Positions 25,628 to 34,430 of a stretch of 64,000 bases of DNA are shown piece after piece. The notes under the pieces were generated by a model. That model was not told the DNA's origin, searched no databases, and saw only the letters and a list, made by a program, of their open reading frames with translations. Both the position numbers and the translations under genes were made by a program. This DNA comes from Ruminococcus sp. XPD3002. GTDB lineage: Bacteria; Bacillota; Clostridia; Oscillospirales; Ruminococcaceae. Position 1 is the first letter of the stretch. Every line of letters begins with the position of its first letter. The DNA is taken from NCBI GenBank assembly GCA_900119535.1, contig FPJT01000008.1, forward strand, positions 1-64,000, read 5' to 3'.

Positions 25628-27250
25628 ATGGACAAGGTTTATATCGCTATCGATCTGAAATCATTTTACGCCTCGGTCGAGTGCGTTGACAGGCATTTTG
25701 ACGCTCTGACAACAAATCTTGTCGTCGCAGACGAATCCCGCACCGAGAAAACGATCTGTCTGGCGGTCACACCCTCGCTGAAAGCCTACGGCATTTCTGG
25801 ACGCGCCCGACTGTTTGAGGTCGTACAGGCTGTCAAGGAAATCAATCAGAAACGATTCAACGAGGCGTTCCGCAGGAAGCTGCTGCCGAAGGACGAGAAC
25901 GGCAAATATCATTTCAGCTCAGCCTCTTTTGATGCAGAGGCGCTTGCCGCCGATCCGTCTTTGGAGCTGTCATACATCATAGCACCGCCCCGCATGCGGC
26001 TATATGAGGAAATCAGCACGAAAATCTTCTCAATCTATATGCGGTACATCTCACCGGAGGATATCCATGTATACAGCATTGACGAGTGCTTCATCGATGC
26101 GACCGGATATCTGAACACCTACCACATGACGGCACACGAGCTCGCCATGACGATGATTCGTGAGGTGCTGTACGAGACCGGTATCACCGCAACAGCCGGT
26201 ATCGGAACAAACCTCTACCTTGCCAAGGTCGCTATGGATATCGTTGCAAAGCACGTTCCTGCTGATAAGGACGGTGTCCGTATCGCAGAGCTTGACGAAA
26301 TGAAATACAGGGAATTGCTCTGGTGTCACACGCCTCTGACTGACTTCTGGGGGCATGGCGGCGGTACCGCAGCCCGTGTTGCTGCGCTGAACTGCTATAC
26401 CATGGGCGATATCGCAAGGCTGAGTACGATCAACGAGGATCTGCTGTATAAGGCACTGGGCGTAAAGGCTGAAATCGTGATCGACCATGCATGGGGCTGG
26501 GAGCCGACAGAGATCGCAACGATCAAGTCCTACAGACCTTCCACAAACTCGCTTTCTTCCGGACAAGTGCTGAAAGAGCCGTATACCGCAGAACTTGCAA
26601 GGCTGATCGTCCGGGAAATGACGGAGCTGCTTGTGCTGGATATGGTCAGAAAGTACGTTGTTACGAAGAAGCTGACACTGACAATCGGCTACGACCGGAC
26701 ATCTGTGCAGCTGGTACGCAGAGGCAGAACGCCCAAAGAAGACGAATACAAGGTCACATCAACAGGAAAGCGATACAACGGAGTCGTTCACAAGGATCAC
26801 TACGGCAGACCTGTTCCGAAGCATGCGCACGGTACGGGGAACCTCGAAAGCTGGACATCTTCTACTTCTGCGATCGCTGAGTGCATGATGCAGCTTTATG
26901 ACAGAATCATTGATCCTGATCTTATGGTGCGCAGGATCAACATCTGCGCCTGCAACCTGATCTATGAGAACAATATCCCGGACGATGACGCTCCTGTTCA
27001 GCTTGAGCTCTTTGTGGACTATGAAGAGGTCGAACGTCAGAAGGCGGAGAAAAAGCGCAAGGAAGAACGTGAGCGTGCTCTGCAGCGTGCAACATTGCAG
27101 CTACAGGGCAGATTCGGCAAAAACGCCGTTCTGAGGGGCATGAACCTGATGGAAGGTGGCACTACGATTGAACGAAACGGCCAGATTGGCGGCCATAGAG
27201 CTGAGGCTTCGGAGGTGAAGAAGGATGGCAAAAGGGATAAAAAGCAATGA
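25628..27250 (+). CDS. Y-family DNA polymerase (UmuC/UvrX-like)
   Basis: A 540-residue translesion polymerase. The palm has the two metal-binding blocks: YIAIDLKSFYASVECVDR near the N-terminus and HVYSIDECFIDATGY at about residue 150. The finger/HhH region (FWGHGGGTAARVAAL) and little-finger domain (about 300-420) follow, then a Lys/Glu/Arg-rich tail (about 470-540). It belongs to the Firmicute UmuC/YqjW group that lacks a UmuD partner. Copying past damaged bases raises mutation rates. It is in one operon with the LexA-like repressor and overlaps a YolD-like gene by 26 bases. Confidence 0.93.
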   Translation: MDKVYIAIDLKSFYASVECVDRHFDALTTNLVVADESRTEKTICLAVTPSLKAYGISGRARLFEVVQAVKEINQKRFNEAFRRKLLPKDENGKYHFSSASFDAEALAADPSLELSYIIAPPRMRLYEEISTKIFSIYMRYISPEDIHVYSIDECFIDATGYLNTYHMTAHELAMTMIREVLYETGITATAGIGTNLYLAKVAMDIVAKHVPADKDGVRIAELDEMKYRELLWCHTPLTDFWGHGGGTAARVAALNCYTMGDIARLSTINEDLLYKALGVKAEIVIDHAWGWEPTEIATIKSYRPSTNSLSSGQVLKEPYTAELARLIVREMTELLVLDMVRKYVVTKKLTLTIGYDRTSVQLVRRGRTPKEDEYKVTSTGKRYNGVVHKDHYGRPVPKHAHGTGNLESWTSSTSAIAECMMQLYDRIIDPDLMVRRINICACNLIYENNIPDDDAPVQLELFVDYEEVERQKAEKKRKEERERALQRATLQLQGRFGKNAVLRGMNLMEGGTTIERNGQIGGHRAEASEVKKDGKRDKKQ

Positions 27251-27707
27251 ACCTGATGCAAGAGTGGTTTATGCAGACATTATAAGACTGCCGCACTGGC
27301 AGTCACCCACACGCACGCCGATGTCCGCCTATGAGAGAGCCGCGCAGTTTTCGTCCTTCAACGCTCTGGCGGGCTACGAGGACATGGTCGGTGAAGAAGC
27401 ACGAGAGGTCGGCAGTTTTCAGGAATTGACAGAATCTGAGATGGAAGTGCTGAACCAGAAAATCAGTCTGATAGCGGATGCGTTGGAGAACGGACATCAT
27501 CCTGTTCTGAAGTTTACGTACTTTATAGCGGATATAGCCAAAGTCGGCGGCTCCTATGTTACCATGACCGAGCGTGTCAGGAAAATTGATGCTGTCGGAA
27601 AGAAGATACAGCTATTCAGAACTGTTGGAGCCAGCAAGAGCTATATGGAACTTGATATGGACAAGATCAAGGATATTTCCGGAGAACTTGTGAATTACAT
27701 CGAATGA
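27225..27707 (+). CDS. YolD-like protein
   Basis: A 160-residue YolD-family protein. The family is found almost only next to UmuC-like polymerases, and YolD-like proteins are proposed to replace UmuD. Signature: ADIIRLPHWQSPTRTPMSAY then ERAAQFSSFNALAGYEDMV, followed by a predicted helix (LTESEMEVLNQKISLIADAL) and a beta-rich C-terminus. GGAGGTG precedes ATG 27225, which lies inside the end of the polymerase gene, so the two are probably translated together. Confidence 0.88.
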   Translation: MAKGIKSNEPDARVVYADIIRLPHWQSPTRTPMSAYERAAQFSSFNALAGYEDMVGEEAREVGSFQELTESEMEVLNQKISLIADALENGHHPVLKFTYFIADIAKVGGSYVTMTERVRKIDAVGKKIQLFRTVGASKSYMELDMDKIKDISGELVNYIE

Positions 27708-27720
27708 GGAGGAAGCTGCC

Positions 27721-28011
27721 ATGAGTGATATTTCGACTCCGAATGACTTACTGCCACCGGGAATCATGACTCCGGGAGCATTTATAGCAGATAAGCATCC
27801 TGACCTGCCTGATTATGGCGTAGATACAGGCGATCTGGTGATTGTGGATTCCGGAACTAAATTCGTAAACGGCGAGTTATCTGCGTTTCAGAGCAAAAAG
27901 AATGCCGGATACCGACTGTCGAAGGAAAAGCTGCGGGGATATACGCACTTTAGCAAGGTCGTTATGGTTATGAAGTATTACGGGAGAGGCCCCTTCAGCA
28001 ACCAAGCATAA
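27721..28011 (+). CDS. Small S24-fold-like protein at the end of the SOS operon
   Basis: A 96-residue protein. The block YGVDTGDLVIVDSGTKFVNG resembles the beta-sheet core of S24 (LexA/UmuD) domains, and FSKVVMVMKYYGRG resembles their last strand. There is no Ser-Met and no catalytic Lys context, so it cannot be an active peptidase. It may be a UmuD'-like partner of the polymerase, but this rests on weak similarity. It follows a GAGGAGG site and is the last gene before a terminator. Confidence 0.55.
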   Translation: MSDISTPNDLLPPGIMTPGAFIADKHPDLPDYGVDTGDLVIVDSGTKFVNGELSAFQSKKNAGYRLSKEKLRGYTHFSKVVMVMKYYGRGPFSNQA

Positions 28012-28027
28012 AACATACTTGTGATAT

Positions 28028-28075
28028 GGACTCTGTGAAATCGATGTTAAAAACATCGCACCACAGGGTCCTTAA
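28028..28075 (+). terminator. Terminator of the SOS operon
   Basis: GGACTCTGTG (28028-28037) pairs with CACAGGGTCC (28062-28071); inside is a second stem (CGATGTT / AACATCG). TTAATTGTT follows. It separates the mutagenesis operon from the BREX operon. Confidence 0.75.
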
Positions 28076-28191
28076 TTGTTATAACGAACAGCAATGTTGA
28101 CATATAACATACCAATTCAGCATTAGTAAGTGTTTAATCCATACATCTAAACAGAGTATCGAAATTTTGTTGAAAATAACCAACGAAAACC

Positions 28192-28220
28192 TTGACATTT
28201 CAACTAAAATGTGATATAAT
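28192..28220 (+). promoter_or_regulatory. Promoter of the BREX operon
   Basis: TTGACA (28192-28197), exactly 17 bases, TATAAT (28215-28220) preceded by TGA, so a full consensus with extended -10. The spacer forms the interrupted palindrome ACATTT-N6-AAATGT. No BrxR-type regulator gene is visible upstream. In 28076-28191 I see no gene. Confidence 0.9.
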
Positions 28221-28303
28221 ATAAAAAGATATACATTCTCCCGTTTAGGCCGTATTGTTATGAAAATAACTCGGCAATTTTGGAGGATAGAAAGAGAAAA
28301 AAC

Positions 28304-28909
28304 ATGAGCATAAAAAAACACTATAGCGGCGGCCTGACAAGGGAACAATTCTTGTTCTACGAAATTAGAACAATTGCCTCTTTATTATGCGCAGGAAGCG
28401 ACCGTAATGAAATATATGATAAAGTTGCACAGGAAAACCTATTTCAGTATCCGACAGAGCGGATGATACGTTCAATGACAAATATCTGTTTTAAGCGGAT
28501 TGATGCACTAAACTCACAGACACTGGTGGAACTTTTGGCAGATGCTTCAACAAGTGTTGCAAAACAAATCAATCTTTATGCAATCATGCGTGAAAACAGT
28601 ATTGTATACGATTTTATGACTGATGTTATTGGAGAAAAATTCAGAACTCAGCAGATGAATTTTTCACATAAAGATATAAATTGTTTTTTTGACACATTAC
28701 AAGAATGCTATTCTGCCGCAGCAGACTGGTCCGAAAGTACGAGGGCCAAGATTCGACAAGTTCTCACAAGATTCCTTGTCGAATGCGAATATCTTGAGAA
28801 TGTGCGTTCACAGGCGCTCAAGCCTGTTTTTTTGTTTCCGGAACTGGAAGAAGGAATCCGGCAGTTAGGTGATGAATCTGCTTTGTGTGCTTTTAACTGC
28901 TTCCACTGA
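28304..28909 (+). CDS. brxA: BREX protein BrxA (DUF1819)
   Basis: A 201-residue BrxA. BrxA is a small DNA-binding protein needed in part of the BREX type 1 systems. Seen: KKHYSGGLTREQFLFYEIRT, NLFQYPTERMIRSMTNICFK, NSIVYDFMTDVIGEKF and RFLVECEYL, the order expected for DUF1819. I chose ATG 28304; the frame is open from a TTG at 28280, and GGAGG lies 17 bases upstream of the ATG, which is rather far. First gene of the operon, 8 bases before brxB. Confidence 0.93.
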   Translation: MSIKKHYSGGLTREQFLFYEIRTIASLLCAGSDRNEIYDKVAQENLFQYPTERMIRSMTNICFKRIDALNSQTLVELLADASTSVAKQINLYAIMRENSIVYDFMTDVIGEKFRTQQMNFSHKDINCFFDTLQECYSAAADWSESTRAKIRQVLTRFLVECEYLENVRSQALKPVFLFPELEEGIRQLGDESALCAFNCFH

Positions 28910-28917
28910 GGTGTAAT

Positions 28918-29475
28918 ATGAGTAATATAAGAAATGATTTAGAATCAATAAAAGAACGCTTTTCAGATGAAGTGTTTCTTAGTAATAAGGGACTATCCAA
29001 TGAAGTTGGCATCCATGTTTTATGCTATGATCCGCATGACGAGATGATCGTTCGTGATTATATGGCAAACCTGATACAACAAACAGATTTGCCGTTCCGA
29101 TTGATTGAATGTGATTTGTACAAAATCTTTTTGCAGATATGCGAGGATAAACGTATATTGAAAACGATTCCCGCAATGGAACAGAAAAAAGGATCTGAAG
29201 GCTTACTCAAGCAACTTCAGAAAATTGCAACACCGGAGACTTTTGTTGAACGTATGCAATATGCTCAGCATCAGCACGGAGATATCCTACTTATTTCAGG
29301 AGTGGGTAAAGTATACCCGTTTATGCGTTCGCACAATATATTGGACAATATACAGCACCTGTTTTCGGATATTCCAATTGTTATGCTATATCCGGGAAAG
29401 TTCAACGGACAGGAACTTTCATTGTTTGATGAGTTCCATGATGGAAACTATTATCGGGCATTCAATATGCTATAA
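28918..29475 (+). CDS. brxB: BREX protein BrxB (DUF1788)
   Basis: A 185-residue BrxB, a BREX core component of unknown biochemical function. The signature is clear: HGDILLISGVGKVYPFMRSH, then FSDIPIVMLYPGKFNGQEL and DGNYYRAFNML at the C-terminus. Length is normal. GAGGTG precedes the start, and the gene lies between brxA and brxC in the usual type 1 order. Confidence 0.95.
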   Translation: MSNIRNDLESIKERFSDEVFLSNKGLSNEVGIHVLCYDPHDEMIVRDYMANLIQQTDLPFRLIECDLYKIFLQICEDKRILKTIPAMEQKKGSEGLLKQLQKIATPETFVERMQYAQHQHGDILLISGVGKVYPFMRSHNILDNIQHLFSDIPIVMLYPGKFNGQELSLFDEFHDGNYYRAFNML

Positions 29476-29487
29476 GGGGAAAAGAAA

Positions 29488-32400
29488 ATGAAATTACAGA
29501 CTATGTATAAAGCGGATATTAACCGCGATATCAACGGTGTTATTAAGGTCGCACAGGATGATGAACGTTCTCTTGAGCAGGAACTCAGAGAATACATTAT
29601 CACAAAGGAGCTTCGCCGTCATTTCAGTACTTTTCTGAATCATTATGAAGCATCACTGGAACAACCGACAGATAAGATTGGGGTATGGATCTCCGGTTTC
29701 TTCGGAAGCGGTAAATCTCACTTTCTGAAAATACTATCCTATCTGTTTGAGAATCCCGTTGTTGCCGGAAAGCACGCTGTAGATTACTTTGCAGATAAAT
29801 TTGATGACCCGATGATGTTCGGAAGACTCGAAAGCTGTGTTAAAGTGCCTACCAGAGCAATTCTATTTAACATTGATTCCAAGAGCCCGCTCACTAAGGA
29901 TAAGACAGCTATTCTGCGCGTATTCGCAAAGGTATTCTACGAGCATCTTGGCTTTTATGGGAACGATCTTAAGGTTGCGAAACTTGAACAGTTTATCGCA
30001 AAATCCGGCAAAACAGAAGAATTCAGACAGGCTTTTGAAAATGTCAACGGCGGCACATGGGAAGAATCTCGTGATTCGTTTGCTTTCTTTGAGGATGATG
30101 TCGTAGAGGCAATGACAACCGCCCTTGGAATCAGTGAAACTGCCGCACGAAACTGGTTTAACGGTGAGGAAGAGATCGACCTGAGCATAGAGCAGCTCGT
30201 TAAGGAGATCAAGGAATATATTGACAGTCAGGGCAAACAGTTCAGGCTAATGTTTATGATCGATGAGGTTGGTCAGTATATTGGTTCTGATTCAGATCTG
30301 ATGCTCAATCTTCAGACGATCGTAGAAGAAATCGGTACCAAATGCGACGGCAGAGTATGGGTAATGGTTACCAGTCAAGAAGCGATCGACAGCATCACAA
30401 AGATAAGCGGAAACGACTTCTCCAAGATTCAAGGAAGATTTAATACTCGCCTGAGCCTTTCTTCTTCCTCTGTAGACGAGGTTATTAAAAAGCGTATTCT
30501 TGCAAAGACAGTCGCTGCCGAAGGCGTTCTCAAGCTGCAGTATGATAAGAATCAGGCCGTACTGCGCAATCTCTTCTCTTTCAACGGCGCGGTGCTGGAT
30601 CTGAAGGGCTATGCTGGTGAAGGTGAGTTTATAGATACATATCCCTTTGTTCCTTATCAATTCCGCCTGATGCAGAATGTTCTTGCACAAATAAGAAAAC
30701 ACGGCAACTCAGGAAAGCATCTTTCCGGCGGTGAGCGTTCGATGTTGTCAGGATTCCAGGAGGCTGCACAGGCAATTCAGGATAAGGACGAGTATGCTCT
30801 GATTCCTTTCAGCTTATTCTATGATACGGTTCACACATTCCTTGAAAGCTCAATTCGTCGTGTTATTGATCGCTGCCAGACTGCAGCAGATAATATGGAT
30901 GGTATTGAGCCTTACGATGTCAGTGTATTAAAGCTTTTGTACCTTATTCGCTATGTTGACGATGTCAAAGCGAATCTTGATAATATCACAGTACTCATGA
31001 CTGATGACATCCGTGCTGATAAGATCACCATGCGTCAGACGATTCAGCAGTCTCTTGACAGACTCGTTTCACAAAACTATGTTTCTCGTGCAGGTGATAC
31101 CTATACATTCCTGACAGATGATGAGCAGGATATTGCAAGAGATATCCGTAATACACCGGTCAACAGTGCCGATGTTACACTCGCTATTGGAGATGTGATT
31201 TTTAATAAACTTTATGCAAGCAAGAAATTCCGCTATGGAAAATATGATTTCGCCTATGATCGCCAAATTGATGAAACTCCGATTGGTCAGCCAAGCGGAA
31301 ATATCATGCTGCAGTTTATTACGGTAGCATCCGAAATCTACAGCACTGACGATAATGTGTTTCAGCATAAATCCGGTACGAATAATGCCGTTATGATTGT
31401 TTTGTCTGATACCATGCCATATTTTGAAGAGCTTGAATTCGCAATGAAAATCCGAAACTATGTCAAAGGAAAAAATGTCGCACAGCTTCCGGAGGCAATT
31501 CAGACGATTATCCGCAGCCGCACATCGGAGGCATCTGCACATGAAAAAGAAGCAGAAAAACTCATTACACAGGCAATCTCTGACAGCCGTATCTATGTAG
31601 CTGGAGAACGTCTGAATTTGAGAATTTCTTCTGTAAAGGATAGAATTGAACAGGCTCTCTCGACACTGATTGAAAGTGTTTATACAAAGCTTGAATACAT
31701 TCGTAAAAACTATGATAGTGATGCGGAGCTGCTTGAGATACTTTCAGGCGCAAATAAGCAGATGAGCTTTGGTGATATCGGAACACCAAATGCTGACGCT
31801 GTAAAGGAAATGAATGAATATCTGGTTCGTCAGAAAGAAAGAGCGCTGCCCACTTCTATGGGTGATATTCAGCGACGATTCTCGGCTATCCCATATGGCT
31901 GGCGTGAAATTGATATTGCTGCAGTAGCAGCGGAAATGATTGCCGACGGTAAGATTACTCTTAAGTACGCAGGCAATGTAATTGCTGCATCTGATAAGAA
32001 ACTGCCTGACTATCTGCGCCGCAAAACTGAAATTGATAAGGCAATCATCAGCTTCCGTGTAGCTCCGCCTGTTGCTCTCATCAAGAAATCTCGTGATTTC
32101 CTTGGTGAATACTACAACTGCGGTCTTGGTGCAATCCCGGATACAGAAAACGAGTTGATTACATACATTATCGACAAGTTCACAGATCAGCGTAATAACC
32201 TGAACGATCTGCTTTCTAAGCAGTATGCGAATCATAACTATCCCGGAAAGGCAATTGTCGAGCAAGGTGTGAGGCTCTGCAATGACCTGTTGATGCATAA
32301 AAACGACAGCATTGCGCTTCTGGAGCAGGCTGTCAAGATGCAGGATGACTTCCTTGATAACGCAGAGGATATCGCCGATGTTCTGACATTCTTCCGTGTT

Positions 32401-32973
32401 CAGCAGCAGATTTTTGATAAAGCACAAGAAAAACTGGATGCTGTTTCTGCCGAAAAGGAGTACTTTAGCGCAGAACAGGCTGCTTTATCGACGCTCTCCA
32501 AAATGAAGGAGATTTTGACAAGTGCAAAACCTTATCGCCGTATTTCCGAACTTCCGGAGCTGACCCAGAGCATTCAGGAAGTGTATAACAGACTTCTGAA
32601 CGATAAGCGTGAGGAAGTATATGCGGAAATCCATGCAGCGATGGGTGAAATTCATCAGACAGCGGCAATTGAGCAAACCGATATTGTTCGCAGAGCAGAT
32701 GCCGAACTTGAAGATAAAAAGAGTAGTGCTGAACAGTCTGATAAGCTGACTGCTCTTGATGCAATGAAAATACAGATAGCAAACATCAGACAGAGATATC
32801 TGCAAAAGCTGGTTACGGTCGAACCGAGTGTTGATACGGTCACCATGAACCGCAGCACTGTCTGCCATACAATGAAACTTCAGAGCGAGGCAGATATCGA
32901 TGCATATCTCGCAGAGATCAAGAAAACACTCATGGAGAAACTGGAAGGTCACGATGTTCTGCACATAATCTGA
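29488..32973 (+). CDS. brxC: BREX ATPase BrxC
   Basis: A 1161-residue P-loop ATPase, the largest core component of BREX type 1. Walker A is GFFGSGKSHFLK (about residues 70-81), and Walker B is MFMIDEVGQYIGSD (about 255). The C-terminal half is long and helical (PYRRISELPELTQSIQEVYN). It is thought to work with PglX, PglZ and BrxB in a DNA-surveying complex that methylates host DNA and blocks phage replication. Length fits known BrxC (about 1200). Spacing is 12 bases from brxB and 8 bases to pglX. Confidence 0.96.
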   Translation: MKLQTMYKADINRDINGVIKVAQDDERSLEQELREYIITKELRRHFSTFLNHYEASLEQPTDKIGVWISGFFGSGKSHFLKILSYLFENPVVAGKHAVDYFADKFDDPMMFGRLESCVKVPTRAILFNIDSKSPLTKDKTAILRVFAKVFYEHLGFYGNDLKVAKLEQFIAKSGKTEEFRQAFENVNGGTWEESRDSFAFFEDDVVEAMTTALGISETAARNWFNGEEEIDLSIEQLVKEIKEYIDSQGKQFRLMFMIDEVGQYIGSDSDLMLNLQTIVEEIGTKCDGRVWVMVTSQEAIDSITKISGNDFSKIQGRFNTRLSLSSSSVDEVIKKRILAKTVAAEGVLKLQYDKNQAVLRNLFSFNGAVLDLKGYAGEGEFIDTYPFVPYQFRLMQNVLAQIRKHGNSGKHLSGGERSMLSGFQEAAQAIQDKDEYALIPFSLFYDTVHTFLESSIRRVIDRCQTAADNMDGIEPYDVSVLKLLYLIRYVDDVKANLDNITVLMTDDIRADKITMRQTIQQSLDRLVSQNYVSRAGDTYTFLTDDEQDIARDIRNTPVNSADVTLAIGDVIFNKLYASKKFRYGKYDFAYDRQIDETPIGQPSGNIMLQFITVASEIYSTDDNVFQHKSGTNNAVMIVLSDTMPYFEELEFAMKIRNYVKGKNVAQLPEAIQTIIRSRTSEASAHEKEAEKLITQAISDSRIYVAGERLNLRISSVKDRIEQALSTLIESVYTKLEYIRKNYDSDAELLEILSGANKQMSFGDIGTPNADAVKEMNEYLVRQKERALPTSMGDIQRRFSAIPYGWREIDIAAVAAEMIADGKITLKYAGNVIAASDKKLPDYLRRKTEIDKAIISFRVAPPVALIKKSRDFLGEYYNCGLGAIPDTENELITYIIDKFTDQRNNLNDLLSKQYANHNYPGKAIVEQGVRLCNDLLMHKNDSIALLEQAVKMQDDFLDNAEDIADVLTFFRVQQQIFDKAQEKLDAVSAEKEYFSAEQAALSTLSKMKEILTSAKPYRRISELPELTQSIQEVYNRLLNDKREEVYAEIHAAMGEIHQTAAIEQTDIVRRADAELEDKKSSAEQSDKLTALDAMKIQIANIRQRYLQKLVTVEPSVDTVTMNRSTVCHTMKLQSEADIDAYLAEIKKTLMEKLEGHDVLHII

Positions 32974-32981
32974 GGTGAACT

Positions 32982-34430
32982 ATGGATAAAACAGCTATAA
33001 AGAATTTCGCAATCGCTGCACGACTCACTCTGATTGATGCCGTAACGCAGCGTGCGTTTGAATATGAAATAACAGAAAACGGTAAAAACAATCCCAATCA
33101 ATCCGAGGTCAACGGTAAGGCTTTGACACCGACTGAACTCAGTCAGCGTCGGCAGCTCATTGACCGCATCCGTCAGAACGGCTTTGCGCAAACAATGGAG
33201 GAAGCGGCATACACATGGTTCAACCGCTTTATTGCGCTGCGTTACATGGAGGTAAACGGCTATCTGCCGACGAGAATCCGTGTGTTTACTGATGAGAATA
33301 ACGCTTTCAAGCCGGAGATTCTCGCTGAGGCATCACGGATTGAGCTGGACGGCATTGACCATGACTATATCATGGATCTGCTGGACGCACAGCAGAACGA
33401 TACGCTGTACAAGTATCTGTTGATTGCACAATGCAACGCTCTGAATACCGGACTTCCGGAGATGTTTGAGGAGATCGGCGGCTGGACGGAGCTTTTGTTC
33501 CCGAACAATCTACTCCGCAATGACAGCGTGATCGCACACATGGTTGAGGATATCCCCGAAGATGACTGGCGCGACCAGGTACAGATCATCGGTTGGCTGT
33601 ATCAGTACTACAACACCGAGCCGAAGGACAAGGTATTCGCTGACCTGAAAAAGAATATAAAGATTAGCGCAGAGGCTATCCCTGCGGCAACACAGCTTTT
33701 CACGCCGGACTGGATCGTGCGCTATATGGTCGAGAATTCCCTCGGCAGACTGTGGACGGAAGGACACGGCAAGCCTGAGAATGCTGACTGGAAGTACTAT
33801 CTCGAAGAAGCCGAGCAGGAAAATTCGGTCAAGGCGGAGCTTGAAAAGCTGCGTGCGGAGTACAAGAGCATTCAGCCGGAACAAATCAAGGTCATCGACC
33901 CGTGCATGGGTTCGGGGCATATTCTGGTGTACGCATTCGATGTGCTGATGGACATTTACACGTCCTGCGGATGGTCGGAGCGTGATGCGGCACTGTCGAT
34001 CCTGCAGCATAACCTCTTTGGTCTGGACATCGACCGTCGTGCGTATCAGCTTGCATATTTTGCTGTGATGATGAAGGCGCGTCAGTATAACCGCAGCATC
34101 ATCAAGAGCGGCAAAATCCAACCGCAGCTTGCGAATTTTGCGGATGTAATGGGCGTGGACACAAGCCTGATCTCTGGCAAGATCAGAGAGTTTGCGGAGC
34201 AATTCAAGTTTGCGGATACCTACGGTTCTCTTATGGAGATCAAAGCGCCGGCAGGACTGGATGAGGCCGTTTCGGATTTCAATGTGTCTTTTGGTATCAG
34301 TAAAAAGCAGCTTGATATGATGCTGCGGATTTACAAGAACCTTTCACAGAAATATGATGTTGTTGTGACGAATCCGCCGTATATGGGAAGTTCTGGTATG
34401 GACACAAAACTGTCCGATTTTGTGAAGAAG
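32982..34430 (+). repeat. Direct repeat, copy 1 (shared 5' part of the two pglX genes)
   Basis: About 1.4 kb nearly identical at protein level, with long identical DNA runs (for example near 33118-33180), to 36706-38150. The offset is about 3.72 kb in the same orientation. The end point is approximate, judged by where the protein sequences diverge after the NPPY motif. Confidence 0.85.
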
